55,287 nucleotides of DNA from Eubacterium sp. (GCA_017938215.1 JAGBBZ010000016.1:1-55287), one strand, 5' to 3'. Positions 34,936 through 45,388 are shown, counted from the first letter of the stretch. The notes: a model not told the origin generated them from the letters alone. Program-made: numbers and translations.

Positions 34936-35847
34936 CTACACTGGACTATTATTATTTGCCCCATTCGAATCTCCAATCACATTAACATCATAGTCCACCA
35001 TTAAGTCTACCAGAAGTGGACATTCACTAACATCCAACGTAGTAAATTGATTTGCAGAACAATAGAAGTATTGTAGCTTACTACAACCACTAACATTTAA
35101 TGACGTTAAACTATTATCGTGACAAAGCAACATCCACAATTTGTCGCAATTACTCATATCCAATGAGGTTAATGAAGGATTATTTGCGCATGTTACCCGA
35201 CTCAAATAAGGAAAATCAGAAAAAGCAAGACTTCCACTTAGATTTTTCCCATCCCATGTAATCTCCGTCAAACGTCCTTCTTCGTTCCATGTGTACTCTT
35301 GTGTATTATCCAAATCTTCACTAATCGTCGCTCCCAATTCTTTCTGGGTAACGATAATGTTTTGTAGCTCTGCAACATCTTCTTCATTCTTCACCACTGA
35401 CACAGGTGTTGTGGTCGGTATCTGCGTTGGCACAGCACTGGCTGTTGGTGCTGGAGTTATGCTAGCTGCTTGCGTTGGTGCTGGACATGACACATCCATA
35501 GGTGGTACTGTTGGGGTTATTACTGGTGTTTTGTTTTCCTCTTCCTTCACCGTCACTTTACATTTTAGCTTTTTCTTTCCAACCCTTGCTGTGATTGTTG
35601 CTTTACCCGCTTTCTTTGCCTTCACTATACCTTTCCCAGTAACCGTGGCTACCTTCTTTTTGTTGGAAGACCATTTTACTTTTGCCTTACTGTTCTTGAC
35701 TTTTATCTTTGCCGTTTTCCCAACAATAATGGTTAGTTTCTTTTTGGATAACTTGGGTTTTGCTGCTGCCTGCATACTTGGGTCGCCGTTGTCTGACAAC
35801 CCAAAAATCAGTGCAAAAACCATTAAACCTGCAATTCTTCTTTTCAT
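34936..35847 (-). CDS. Secreted Big_2 / leucine-rich repeat surface protein
   Basis: A 303-residue exported protein. A signal peptide of about 25 residues (MKRRIAGLMVFALIFGL). A Big_2-like Ig domain rich in Lys (KLTIIVGKTAKIKVKNSK, VKWSSNKKKVATVTGKG). A Thr/Pro linker of about 50 residues. Then LRR units of the type LTSLDMSNCDKLWMLLCHDN. The order is reversed compared with the other surface proteins, with the lysine-rich module first. ATG 35847 follows AAAGGAGG. It is likely cell-wall attached and may be an adhesin. It is last in the large minus-strand series. Confidence 0.82.
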   Translation of the reverse strand: MKRRIAGLMVFALIFGLSDNGDPSMQAAAKPKLSKKKLTIIVGKTAKIKVKNSKAKVKWSSNKKKVATVTGKGIVKAKKAGKATITARVGKKKLKCKVTVKEEENKTPVITPTVPPMDVSCPAPTQAASITPAPTASAVPTQIPTTTPVSVVKNEEDVAELQNIIVTQKELGATISEDLDNTQEYTWNEEGRLTEITWDGKNLSGSLAFSDFPYLSRVTCANNPSLTSLDMSNCDKLWMLLCHDNSLTSLNVSGCSKLQYFYCSANQFTTLDVSECPLLVDLMVDYDVNVIGDSNGANNNSPV

Positions 35848-35882
35848 GATAAATCCTCCTTTGACTTTCTAACTCATATTTT

Positions 35883-37487
35883 CTATTTCACCTTGTACGA
35901 CTTCACTAAAGACTTATAGCCCTTTTTCGTAACCTTAATTCTAATCTTTGTTTTCTTTTTCAGCTTTGAAGACAATTTTAAGGTGAATTTCTTTCCCTTT
36001 ACCTTTGCCTTCTTGTATGACTTCTTGTCAACTTTAATCTTTACTGTAGCCTTCTTGACAGACACTTTTCCAGAGATTTTCTTAGTATTTTTCTTACATT
36101 TTACTTTTGATAGTTTCAATGCTTTGCTTTTTTCTGTACTTGTATCCGTTGGCGAAGGTGTAGGTGCGTTGATGCTTGGTGTAGGAGTCTCTGGTGTAGC
36201 GGTTCGACTTGGTGCCGTTGTCGGTTTCACAGTGACTACTGGTTTTGCACTGGCAACCGGTCTTACCACCATTGGTTTCTCACTAGCAGTCGGCGTTTGG
36301 CTGGCAACCGGACGTGGCGTCACCATTGGCGTGGGAGATGGAGTTGGCATTGGCGTAGACTCCGCATCACTATAGGTACTCATTCGTACTATTATTTCCT
36401 CACCTGATTCCGCGTTGTCCTTCATCAGCAATACATACTTCTGACCTTTTTCCACAGACACTACAACGCCAAAGTCCTTTTCATTGGTGCTTTCTCCCCA
36501 TGAATAGTCTTCGTTTCCTGCTATCTCCTCCTCGCCCTTTACGACAGTAATCTGAGGGTCTGCCGCTTCTGAACAAGAATAAATCATCAACTGCTCCGTT
36601 TCCTCGGCTGTAAATTCATAAGAAATATCATTTGTGAAAGTACACTCTTCTCCTTTCGTAATGATGTCTGACTCCACACTTTGGAACGACACATTTACCG
36701 TTTCCGTTCTGCTGGTATCATCACCAATCAGATACATCAATGCATCGTACTCCACCCCAGCTTCCAGATAGCACTTTCCTTCATTTATGATGATGAGATT
36801 TCCATTGGCATCGTACAAATCAATCTGCACGACACATTCTGAATTTTCCATCAATTCGTTAAACAATGCACTTAGCTCATACCAACCGCTTTTTTCCACA
36901 GAAATTTTTCTGTAAGTTGTCTGATCTGTGGACACATCCAGCGATGTAGTATCTTGCGCAAGTTCGCTAATCTCAAGGCTTTCTTCTTGCGCCATGGAAA
37001 AACGATAGGTACCCGAATACGTATCCTTGTACTCATGAGAAGCACATGTCAACAGCACATAGTATGTCTCTTCTCCCAACAATTCTACCTCATAATCCAT
37101 CTCTGTCTTGTACACAACCGTCTCATTTTCTGCATCCCAATCGCAGGTAGAAAACAATGCATATTCATTCAGTTCGCCGTCCATGACCATTACATTTACA
37201 TATGTGTCATTGTCCTCTGCAATCTCTTCAAGATGAATGGTATACTTGCTGTCTGATTCACCCTCAAACTTGTACAAAACATTGACATCGTATTGCTCAT
37301 TTTCCGCATTCATGGCATACTCAATGGTCGTATCTGTTCCCAATTCATAAGCAGTTGATAGGGAATCATCAAAATCCTGTACGGACGTTGCCTTCACTAC
37401 CTTTGCTGATGGTTTCACTACCAAATATGTACCGCTGGACACAAGGAATGCCAGCGCAACTACCCATGCAATTATTTTCTTTCTCAT
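35883..37487 (-). CDS. Large secreted surface protein with Thr/Pro linker and lysine-rich end
   Basis: A 534-residue exported protein. Signal peptide (MRKKIIAWVVALAFLVS). Two to three beta-rich domains follow, resembling bacterial pre-peptidase-like domains (DTTIEYAMNAEN, YVLLMKDNAESGEEI). Then a Thr/Pro linker (about 385-455, TPMPTPSPTPMV), and a C-terminal Ig-like domain dense in Lys and Val (KISGKVSVKKATVKIKVDKK, ending KSYKVK). ATG 37487 has GGAGGAC overlapping the previous stop and starts four bases later, so it is coupled to the DUF285 protein. The function is unknown; a surface ligand is likely. Confidence 0.75.
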   Translation of the reverse strand: MRKKIIAWVVALAFLVSSGTYLVVKPSAKVVKATSVQDFDDSLSTAYELGTDTTIEYAMNAENEQYDVNVLYKFEGESDSKYTIHLEEIAEDNDTYVNVMVMDGELNEYALFSTCDWDAENETVVYKTEMDYEVELLGEETYYVLLTCASHEYKDTYSGTYRFSMAQEESLEISELAQDTTSLDVSTDQTTYRKISVEKSGWYELSALFNELMENSECVVQIDLYDANGNLIIINEGKCYLEAGVEYDALMYLIGDDTSRTETVNVSFQSVESDIITKGEECTFTNDISYEFTAEETEQLMIYSCSEAADPQITVVKGEEEIAGNEDYSWGESTNEKDFGVVVSVEKGQKYVLLMKDNAESGEEIIVRMSTYSDAESTPMPTPSPTPMVTPRPVASQTPTASEKPMVVRPVASAKPVVTVKPTTAPSRTATPETPTPSINAPTPSPTDTSTEKSKALKLSKVKCKKNTKKISGKVSVKKATVKIKVDKKSYKKAKVKGKKFTLKLSSKLKKKTKIRIKVTKKGYKSLVKSYKVK

Positions 37488-37491
37488 AACA

Positions 37492-39723
37492 TCAGTCCTC
37501 CCATAAACTCTTGTCAAATGCTAATACTCGTTCCGTGACGATACTTGGTCCTCTACCATAACTTCCATTGTAATGGTTTGCGCCAGATTCAAACACACAA
37601 TAAAGGGTATTATCCTCTATCAACATTTCCTCACCCATGTCTGGAACCAACACTTTTTTCGCTACTTTATAGGAGCTTCCGATGTTCGCAGTGTCAACTT
37701 TTTTCGCTCGGATAATGTGCTTGGAAGCACCTTGTCGTCCACTGGACACAGAGATATAGAGGTCACTTCCGTCAAACTCGATTCCATTGATGTATTTGGC
37801 GGCAGATGCACTCATACCGGAAATAGAAGCCGTCGTAATGGTGTCACATTTATACGTTGTCAATACTGGATTATCCGTACTTCTTTCTGTCACCATATAG
37901 CCACATATCTGACCATTTCCACCATTTGTTCCTACCCATAATTTTCCGTCATGATAGGTAAGACAGGATGGAACATTTTTAATCTGAAACGAAGTTCCCA
38001 ACTCCGATTCGCGAATCATCGCCGAATATGGTCCAGAAAAACTTGTCTCAGCAATTTTGCTTTCGATTACATCTTTCTTGATATAATATACTTCTTTCGC
38101 ACCATCCTTGGTGTTCGTCAGCCATACATTATCGCCATCAAAGGCAATGCCTCCATTATGATACTTGTTTGGCAAAACAAGCGTTGTCACATATTCAAAA
38201 CTGCTTCCATCTAACACATAAATAACGGAATTGTAATCCGCTTTCCATATCTGTTTTTTCTTCGCGTCCACTCCCTTATAAGACTCCTGATATGCACTAA
38301 TCAGTATGTAATCTTCCATTCTACATATTCCCTGTGGAACATAAGTGTCGTTGTTCACATACTGTGTTGTATCGCCGGAATCAACAATCGTATTCGTCGT
38401 TGCCAATCCCGGTATCGGAAATGATGTTCCATTTAATGCTTTGTCTGCATTTAGAATTTGGTAAAATGGAGAATTCCATATGTAGTAATAGTTTATCTTA
38501 TTTTGGTAGGTAATAAGGGATGGGATGCGTGGGCAGATGAAGGAGGTAGGGAGACCGTATATTTCGTATCCATCATTTACGCGTGTGTAGGTCATCGCTG
38601 ACTCCAATGATTCTGAAATTTGCGTCACAGTATTTCCATCACTATCAATCCAGTGATAACCTGAAACAGTAGGTAAATAAATTATTGTTCCATACTCAAG
38701 AGTCCATGCCCCTACTTTTATACTCGTTAAGCCGAAGCAGTCGCTAAACATCCAATCCATATCTGTAACCTGTGATGTGTCAAATCCACTCACATCCAGA
38801 CTCGTTAAACCTGAACAACCACTAAACATACAATACATATTTGTAACTTTCGATGTATTGAATCCACTTACATCCAAACTTATTAGGCTTTCACACCCCT
38901 CAAACATAGCATACATATCTGTAACCTGTGATGTGTCAAATCCACTCACATCTAGACTCGTTAAACCTGAACAACCACTAAACATACAATACATGTTTGT
39001 AACTTTCGATGTATTGAATCCACTTACATCCAGACTTGTTATTTTGCTACCGTGACTAAAATAAAACATACAATTCATATCTGTTACTTGAGACGTGTTG
39101 AATTTGCTTACATTCAAGCTACTCAAATTTTTACAATGGCTAAACATTCCACTCATATTTACAACGTGAGATGTATCAAATTGACTTACATCCAACTTTG
39201 TCAAATTAATACAATCAGAAAACATACAATCCATCATTGTGACCTGCGATGTATTGAATCCACCTATATCCAAATTTATCAACTGTTTACACTGATAAAA
39301 CATATGACTCATATTTCTAACCAGCGATGTATTAAATTCACTTACATCCACATCTACTAAATTACTACACTCGCAGAACATATAACTCATATCCATAACT
39401 TGAGACGTGTCAAATCTATTTACATTTATTCTAGTCAGGCGAGTACACTCATCAAACATATAAGCTGTACTCGTTATCCCTGTCACATCTACCTCCGCTG
39501 TTTTAATATACTCTGCATAATCTGTCCATGCTGGACCATATCCATGATAATAACATGGTTCATAATCCCCCTCCCCACTTATCTTCAAATGTCCATCCGA
39601 ATCGATGCTCCACTCCAAATCACCATCTGTACCACTGTACTCGATGGTAGCCGCCTGGGCTCCTTGCCATGGCATCATCGCAAGTGCCACAAAGAAAAAA
39701 ATCATTGCTGCTATCCGTTTCAT
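37492..39723 (-). CDS. Secreted BspA-type DUF285 repeat protein
   Basis: A 743-residue exported protein. Signal peptide (MKRIAAMIFFFVALAMM). About ten 23-26 residue DUF285 repeats occupy residues 85-340 (SGFDTSQVTDM, MFSGCSGLTSLDV). The C-terminal half (about 400-743) looks like a beta-propeller or lyase-like domain (GGIAFDGDNVWLTN, YHDGKLWVGTNGG, NGIEFDGSDLYISV). ATG 39723 follows GGAGG. Many DUF285 proteins in gut Clostridia are adhesins. This C-terminus lacks the lysine-rich tail of its neighbours. Confidence 0.85.
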   Translation of the reverse strand: MKRIAAMIFFFVALAMMPWQGAQAATIEYSGTDGDLEWSIDSDGHLKISGEGDYEPCYYHGYGPAWTDYAEYIKTAEVDVTGITSTAYMFDECTRLTRINVNRFDTSQVMDMSYMFCECSNLVDVDVSEFNTSLVRNMSHMFYQCKQLINLDIGGFNTSQVTMMDCMFSDCINLTKLDVSQFDTSHVVNMSGMFSHCKNLSSLNVSKFNTSQVTDMNCMFYFSHGSKITSLDVSGFNTSKVTNMYCMFSGCSGLTSLDVSGFDTSQVTDMYAMFEGCESLISLDVSGFNTSKVTNMYCMFSGCSGLTSLDVSGFDTSQVTDMDWMFSDCFGLTSIKVGAWTLEYGTIIYLPTVSGYHWIDSDGNTVTQISESLESAMTYTRVNDGYEIYGLPTSFICPRIPSLITYQNKINYYYIWNSPFYQILNADKALNGTSFPIPGLATTNTIVDSGDTTQYVNNDTYVPQGICRMEDYILISAYQESYKGVDAKKKQIWKADYNSVIYVLDGSSFEYVTTLVLPNKYHNGGIAFDGDNVWLTNTKDGAKEVYYIKKDVIESKIAETSFSGPYSAMIRESELGTSFQIKNVPSCLTYHDGKLWVGTNGGNGQICGYMVTERSTDNPVLTTYKCDTITTASISGMSASAAKYINGIEFDGSDLYISVSSGRQGASKHIIRAKKVDTANIGSSYKVAKKVLVPDMGEEMLIEDNTLYCVFESGANHYNGSYGRGPSIVTERVLAFDKSLWED
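38769..39037. repeat. Long direct repeat inside the DUF285 gene
   Basis: About 113 bases at 38769-38881 recur at 38925-39037 with only a few changes, offset 156 bp (two protein repeats). It is a recent internal duplication and a possible site of repeat-number change. Confidence 0.8.
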
Positions 39724-39762
39724 AACATTCCTCCGTTTCTGCTCGTAAAAACATTTACAATA

Positions 39763-39806
39763 GTGGCAAGAGACCACCCATATCCTATCAGATTGTCCCT
39801 TGCCAC
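39763..39806 (-). other. Hairpin between the CHAP and DUF285 genes
   Basis: GTGGCAAG (39763-39770) and CTTGCCAC (39799-39806) are perfect 8-bp arms with a 28-nt loop and no T-run. It may be a processing or partial-termination hairpin inside a long operon. Confidence 0.5.
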
Positions 39807-39824
39807 ATTCTAAGTCCTTTTAAA

Positions 39825-42800
39825 CTACTTCACTTTACATTTCTTCACCTTACTCCAGCTTCCATACACCTTTCCACCAGTGTCTTTCTTGTATGCACGC
39901 ACGCGAACATAGTATGTTTTCTTGGACTTCAAACCTTTCAACGTCTGATTCGATTTCCAACTAGCTACTTTTACTGTCTTTTTCTTCTTTGTGAATTTTT
40001 TGTTCTGCGCATACTGAATCTGATAGCCATCCGCTTCGACAGACCATTTCCATGTTACTTTCAACTTCTTTTTTCCAGATTTCACTACTTTATTTATCGT
40101 AACTTTTGTTGGCTTATAAGTAGTTACAGAAGAATTTGTATTGCTCGTTTTGTTTTCTGGGGAAACAGTTGCCTCTGCTTGCGTATCCTTTTTATCAGTT
40201 GGAGTATTCGTTGCATTTGGAGACGCTACAGGCATCGGAGTGCTGGTTGGTGCTGGTGTTTCCTCCCCATTTTCACTAGGATCACTCACCGCTTTGCTCA
40301 CCACTGCCAAACTAGTCACTTGCGTTCCATCCTCTGCGGTTGCTGCAATAAGTGCTGTTCCACTTTTTTTGGCTGTAACAATTCCATCCTCAACGGTAGC
40401 CACTTCTTCATTGCTACTTTCCCAACTACACTGCACATCCGCATCATCATAGTACACATATAAATAGTCTACGTCATTCTCGTATAAGAACAGATACGGC
40501 GCAGACATTTGCATTTTACTGTCCGCATATTCGCCGATGCCCTTTACCTGACATTCCGCGATACATGAACCAGAACTAGCATATGCGCGCAATATCGTAA
40601 TACCTTTTTTCTTGATCGTAACTTCACCATCTTCTGATACAGAAGCGATACTTTCATCGTCCGTGTACCAATCTACTTCCTGCTCCGTAGCATCTTCCGG
40701 ATAAACCGTTGCATTTACTTGGATTTTTTCGTCTTGCACTCCAATTATTGATGTTTTATCCAATTGGATTTCTTCAACATCAATATCCGTTGTTGTTACT
40801 TCTATATCGCAATAATCCGCATACTTGTTATCTGCTGTACTTATAAATATCTGTGTTTTTCCCACATTATTTGCATATACTGTTCCATCCTCGTTCACCG
40901 TCGCAATTTTATCATTTAAACTATAGAATTTTACTTCGATATCAGGATCCTCATGACTCAGAAAATATGTTATCTGTGAATTTTCTCCACGATTCATTTC
41001 ATATTTTTCTTTCTTTACTACTAAAGCACCTTCGTCATCTTCTCCTGATGCAACGAGGAACGATACACTTACAACATCACTTGTATTTTTATTTGGCTCT
41101 GAAGCAATAAATTGCAAGTATGTATTCTTGTCGATTGTGATGCTACCTTCATAGCGCTGACTTGCCTTCGTTGGAATCGTGCCATCCATTGTGTAATATA
41201 TTTCTGCACCGTTGGAAGCAGAAAGATGTATCTCTTGACTTTTGGTAAATACACCCGACTCTGTATCACAGGATGGAGTTGCTGCCGTTTCAATGTATTT
41301 GTATATTGGATAAATATCCAAACTTTCCTTTACATTGTTAAATCCGTAACTGCTCCAGCCTTCAAAAACCATATTTTCTATCTCAACCGTTTCCGGTACC
41401 AGCGCGTCTTTTCCGTATTCTACTTTTTGTGTACTTATCTTCTCGCCTGCATAATCATAAAAAACAATATCATAGGATTTAATTTTATAATTTGCCATTA
41501 AAACCGTATTTTCTGTTACCGTGTCGCACTTTTCACCATCCGTAGTCGTCCACTCAACAAATTCATATCCTTCAATTTCCGTTACATCCGGATATGTAAC
41601 TGGATCACCATAGTCGAATACTTCTGTGATAACCTCTTCCGTTTCCCAATTCACAAATGCGACACTATATTTGTTCTTTACATATTGTGCCGTTATTTCC
41701 ATATCATCGCGGATATTGGTAACTCCAAAATCCCAACCAACAAACGTATAATTTTCCTCCTCCGGAACTTTTGGAGCAGTTGCACTATGTCCTTCTGTTA
41801 CCTTCTGTGTGTCAATAATATTTCCATTAACATCTTTGAAAACAACAGTATAAACTGGTTTTGGTGCTTCTATGGTTTCTAGATAAAATGGCTCACTTCC
41901 TCCTTCGATTGCCATCATCACTTTGTAATCTCCAGTCTTTTCACTGATTTCCTGACGACAAATAAAGCTATGTGCAAACGAACCATCTTCTTTGATTTCA
42001 ACCTTTCCTACGTACTCGTTGTTCGAATCCGAAGGTTCATCCCCTTTATATACTTGGATGAGCGCTTCCTTTCCTGCAAGAGATGAATCCACCTTACCGG
42101 AAACAGAATATTCTTTTCCATCGTTGTTTTCCAAGTCCTCCATCTTCGCACGATAACGATATGCCGTTCTTGTTTCTATCTCCTTTGACGAATTTGCTGT
42201 AACTTCATTGGTTAACCACTCTGACCAAGTATCCCACCTTGTCCACTTATATGTATAACCTTTCGACCCATCTCTATAAGAATATTCTTTATGAGTTGTT
42301 GCTGGTACATTGGTGGAACTCTTCAAGAACCAAACTTCAGAATTGAAATTCACTCCATATCCATTGTTGTTATTATTTAATCGATACATCGTTTGTCCAT
42401 TATATGTTCCATACACATACATTCTTGGCTGACTATCGTTACTACACTGAGTATATTCATAATATATCATTCCACCCTCATTATAATACGAGAATGCAAG
42501 TTTGTTTGGATCTTTCCAATAATAATACGTGTTTCTTGTATATCCGTTATTATCAGAAACACTTCTAGACTGTACTTCCCTCTTGGTTGTTGTTGTCTCG
42601 ATTGCGCTGTACGCAGTTCTTGACCAACTACTCCATGCACCGAAACTCCACGAGGTATCAAATATAGTATCTGCCAAATCCCAACCTTCGTTCACCGGAG
42701 TTCTTGTCGTTGCAGATAAAAGATTTCTGTAACGATATTCTGTTCGTTCTTCAACTTCTACCTCCTCACCCGGATTCATCTCTGACCAGTCGCTCCACTC

Positions 42801-44711
42801 ACGTTCGATTTCATACGAAACGGTCTGAGAATATGGAATACCAGATGCAAATCGGTCTACGATATACAAACTTACATTTGTTGCCACACCATCATATGGG
42901 ATATACATCTCCTGATTTTCTCTGTATTCCCCTGCTGCCAGGGAAAATGCTCCCGATTCCGTGGAGTTGATTAATTTTCCTTTCGATGTTCTCAAAGAAA
43001 AGATTCCTCGACATCTAGTCCTTTTATCCGGATTATTCTTTATATTGTAGTTTACAATATATCCATCCTCATTATACTCACAGCTGTTAATTTCTACTAA
43101 TACTGGCAAATCCTCATTTGCCCATACATAACAAGCTTTTACTTTTACATTGCCTTGTACATTTTTGTAATCTTCATTATCCCATCCTGCAAAGACATAA
43201 CCTGACTCTGCCGCAGGTGGTTCTGGTGCCGTAGCATCATCCTCGTATAATACCGATTGCGTATCTATGATATTGTCATCTTTATCATAAAAAACTACTT
43301 TGTATGTATTTCTTTTGAACTGGGCAACAATCGTACGGTCGGATGTGACATTGCTATATTCACCCTTCCAACCAGTAAATGTATGCCCTTTTCGACTAAT
43401 TCCATTCGGTGCGGTAGCGGAATATCCATAACGAACTGTCTGCTCGCAAAGCAAATTCTCATTTTCATCTTTATCGTATTCGACAAACCGTACCGTACTT
43501 GGAGCATGTGCCACAATTGTCTTATTTAACGTTGACGTTTCACTATTCTCGCTTCCTTTTGCAAATCCTGTAATTTTGTATTCACCAACATTTGGTAATG
43601 TAAACGCAAGAGAAGTTGCACTTGCAGAAGCAGTTGTTAATGTTTTGGAGTACGTTCCACCTCTGGTTTGTGTTATCGTAAGAGAATATCCTCCTACTGC
43701 ATTTGCATCTGCGCCCCAGTTTACAGTAACGGCATCACCAACTGCATAATCTTTTTTTGCAATACTAAAGGATGGTGCACTTGGTTTCTCTGTTCCTGTG
43801 GTTTTGTCATTTATCCAATCGGTATAACATCGCTTTCCACCGATATCTGCATATATCTGCCAGCTATACACATGACCACGACGCAATGTAAGTCCCAGCT
43901 CTTTTGTTAAATCAAACCAAATATTGGAACTTGAATAATATTGCGCTTTCGCATCCATCATCTCTTCTTTGCTACCAATCACATTATTTCCATCTTTGAT
44001 TTTTATTCCAACTGTTGTAACTCTCCGTTTGCTTGGATTATATACTTTTGCCCGTGGAACAAGATTGGTATCATATTTGTCACAGGATACGGCTTTTACT
44101 TGGGCATTAGCAACAGGGGCCGGGTTAGTGGCGGTACCACTACTGCTTCCTGATAAATAAACATAACCATAGAACGTTTGCACATTACCAGCGTTATCCT
44201 TTGCAATCGTCATAGTTGATGTTGGACATGTTCTTATTATACTATATCCGTGATTTGCATCCGACCGCCATGATCCTCCTTCACTTATATATGCTGTATT
44301 CCCTACTACTTTTTCCAAAATAGCCACGTGTCCTGACCAACACATTATTGCAGGTGCTTTTATCTGTGACCCTCGTGAAAAACCATATGTACGGTATTGA
44401 TTATTCCACCAATTTTGCCCGCTATAAATCGTTGTACCTTTTCCTGTCAATTGTCTCGCTCTTGCAGAAGCAAACCACGCACATCCCGACGTTCCGTAGG
44501 CAAACTTCCCGTGTGTTGGAATTCTCGAATAGTCTGTATATGGAGATGCATTAATATTAATACTGATTCCACCAGTTCCATTCCCCATAATTCCAGATGT
44601 TGCTGCCGCCTGAACAACATTCTTGGGGATACCTGGAATTTCACCTATTGTTGACATCATCAAAACAAAAACTAACACTATCGCTTGTACCCTTCTTCGT
44701 ATCTTCCGCAT
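39825..44711 (-). CDS. Giant secreted multidomain protein with CHAP, InlB-like, chitobiase C-terminal and Big_2 domains
   Basis: A 1628-residue exported protein. Signal peptide ending near residue 36. CHAP peptidase/amidase domain (about 60-190): Cys77 in YGTSGCAWFASARA, His128 in CWSGHVAIL. InlB-like beta-grasp repeats (about 400-520 and 930-1130, with YTFVGWD, YEFVEWT). A CHB_HEX_C-type domain (GAEIYYTMDGTIPTKASQ). Two to three Big_2 domains (about 1210-1440). A Thr/Pro linker (about 1460-1530). A C-terminal Fn3-like domain with a Lys-rich end (KKCKVK). ATG 44711 follows AAGGAGG. The CHAP domain suggests cell-wall hydrolysis; the rest suggests adhesion. Confidence 0.88.
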   Translation of the reverse strand: MRKIRRRVQAIVLVFVLMMSTIGEIPGIPKNVVQAAATSGIMGNGTGGISININASPYTDYSRIPTHGKFAYGTSGCAWFASARARQLTGKGTTIYSGQNWWNNQYRTYGFSRGSQIKAPAIMCWSGHVAILEKVVGNTAYISEGGSWRSDANHGYSIIRTCPTSTMTIAKDNAGNVQTFYGYVYLSGSSSGTATNPAPVANAQVKAVSCDKYDTNLVPRAKVYNPSKRRVTTVGIKIKDGNNVIGSKEEMMDAKAQYYSSSNIWFDLTKELGLTLRRGHVYSWQIYADIGGKRCYTDWINDKTTGTEKPSAPSFSIAKKDYAVGDAVTVNWGADANAVGGYSLTITQTRGGTYSKTLTTASASATSLAFTLPNVGEYKITGFAKGSENSETSTLNKTIVAHAPSTVRFVEYDKDENENLLCEQTVRYGYSATAPNGISRKGHTFTGWKGEYSNVTSDRTIVAQFKRNTYKVVFYDKDDNIIDTQSVLYEDDATAPEPPAAESGYVFAGWDNEDYKNVQGNVKVKACYVWANEDLPVLVEINSCEYNEDGYIVNYNIKNNPDKRTRCRGIFSLRTSKGKLINSTESGAFSLAAGEYRENQEMYIPYDGVATNVSLYIVDRFASGIPYSQTVSYEIEREWSDWSEMNPGEEVEVEERTEYRYRNLLSATTRTPVNEGWDLADTIFDTSWSFGAWSSWSRTAYSAIETTTTKREVQSRSVSDNNGYTRNTYYYWKDPNKLAFSYYNEGGMIYYEYTQCSNDSQPRMYVYGTYNGQTMYRLNNNNNGYGVNFNSEVWFLKSSTNVPATTHKEYSYRDGSKGYTYKWTRWDTWSEWLTNEVTANSSKEIETRTAYRYRAKMEDLENNDGKEYSVSGKVDSSLAGKEALIQVYKGDEPSDSNNEYVGKVEIKEDGSFAHSFICRQEISEKTGDYKVMMAIEGGSEPFYLETIEAPKPVYTVVFKDVNGNIIDTQKVTEGHSATAPKVPEEENYTFVGWDFGVTNIRDDMEITAQYVKNKYSVAFVNWETEEVITEVFDYGDPVTYPDVTEIEGYEFVEWTTTDGEKCDTVTENTVLMANYKIKSYDIVFYDYAGEKISTQKVEYGKDALVPETVEIENMVFEGWSSYGFNNVKESLDIYPIYKYIETAATPSCDTESGVFTKSQEIHLSASNGAEIYYTMDGTIPTKASQRYEGSITIDKNTYLQFIASEPNKNTSDVVSVSFLVASGEDDEGALVVKKEKYEMNRGENSQITYFLSHEDPDIEVKFYSLNDKIATVNEDGTVYANNVGKTQIFISTADNKYADYCDIEVTTTDIDVEEIQLDKTSIIGVQDEKIQVNATVYPEDATEQEVDWYTDDESIASVSEDGEVTIKKKGITILRAYASSGSCIAECQVKGIGEYADSKMQMSAPYLFLYENDVDYLYVYYDDADVQCSWESSNEEVATVEDGIVTAKKSGTALIAATAEDGTQVTSLAVVSKAVSDPSENGEETPAPTSTPMPVASPNATNTPTDKKDTQAEATVSPENKTSNTNSSVTTYKPTKVTINKVVKSGKKKLKVTWKWSVEADGYQIQYAQNKKFTKKKKTVKVASWKSNQTLKGLKSKKTYYVRVRAYKKDTGGKVYGSWSKVKKCKVK

Positions 44712-44742
44712 ACTTATAACCTCCTTATCTTCGTAGTTTTCC

Positions 44743-45309
44743 TTACTGTCTCCACTTCACTTTCTTGAATTTACTAAACTTCACTCCCAGCTTCTTCGCC
44801 ACTTTCTTCCCAAACTTCATGCTCGCTTTGTGCACTTGTTCTTGCTCACTTAGCATAAAGGTTTTGGAGCCACCCTTTACTTTCTTGATTTTTCCGTTTT
44901 GAATTTTAAACATGGTCGCATCTCCGCAACCACCACCAGCAAAGTTTTCCGCGAAGATATACTTCTTGTAGCGGTATACATCCTGCCCTGAAAAACTTTG
45001 AATACTCTCAACCTGTCCTTTGTTATAGCAAAAAACAGATATTCCGCAGATGCTGTAATTGTAGCAATCTCTCTTAAAAAAATACGGATATTTTTTACCA
45101 AGAAGCTTCACATACGCATAGGAAAAGGAATCTAGTCCCATGGGGTAGCTATCTGGATCCTCTGCCACCAGTTGCTACGTTTCGTGCTCGTAAAATCCTT
45201 GATATATTTTCTTCACTTTAGATGTGGAAACTGCCGATGCTTCTGTGGTCCCCATCATCATTGATAGGGCTATCAAGCCAACGATAACTCGCTTCATTAC
45301 CTTTCTCAT
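44743..45309 (-). pseudogene. Small secreted protein interrupted by an in-frame TAG
   Basis: ATG 45309 has AAAGGAGG upstream. A signal peptide (MRKVMKRVIVGLIALSMMMG) leads to KVKKIYQGFYEHET and then TAG at 45177-45175. The same frame continues at once as QLVAEDPDSYPMGLDSFSYA for about 140 more residues to 44743, ending in a Lys-rich tail (KFSKFKKVKWRQ). One point change would restore a 188-residue secreted protein. Other genes here use TAG as a normal stop (rtcB, the lipoprotein), so recoding is unlikely and a nonsense mutation is the simplest view. The family is unknown. Confidence 0.75.
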
Positions 45310-45388
45310 AAAAGTCCTCCTTTTTCGCTTTTTCTCTTGGTTTGATGACATAAATCTCACTTTTTTATCTTACCAACTCAACCGTCCA

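Noticed and set aside
38757-39420. CRISPR-like array of regular repeats
   Set aside because: The periodicity is that of DUF285 protein repeats in frame within a secreted protein gene, with no constant repeat and unique spacer structure.
45175-45177. TAG as a recoded amino acid such as pyrrolysine
   Set aside because: rtcB and the lipoprotein gene in the same window end in TAG, so it acts as a normal stop. No recoding element was seen.
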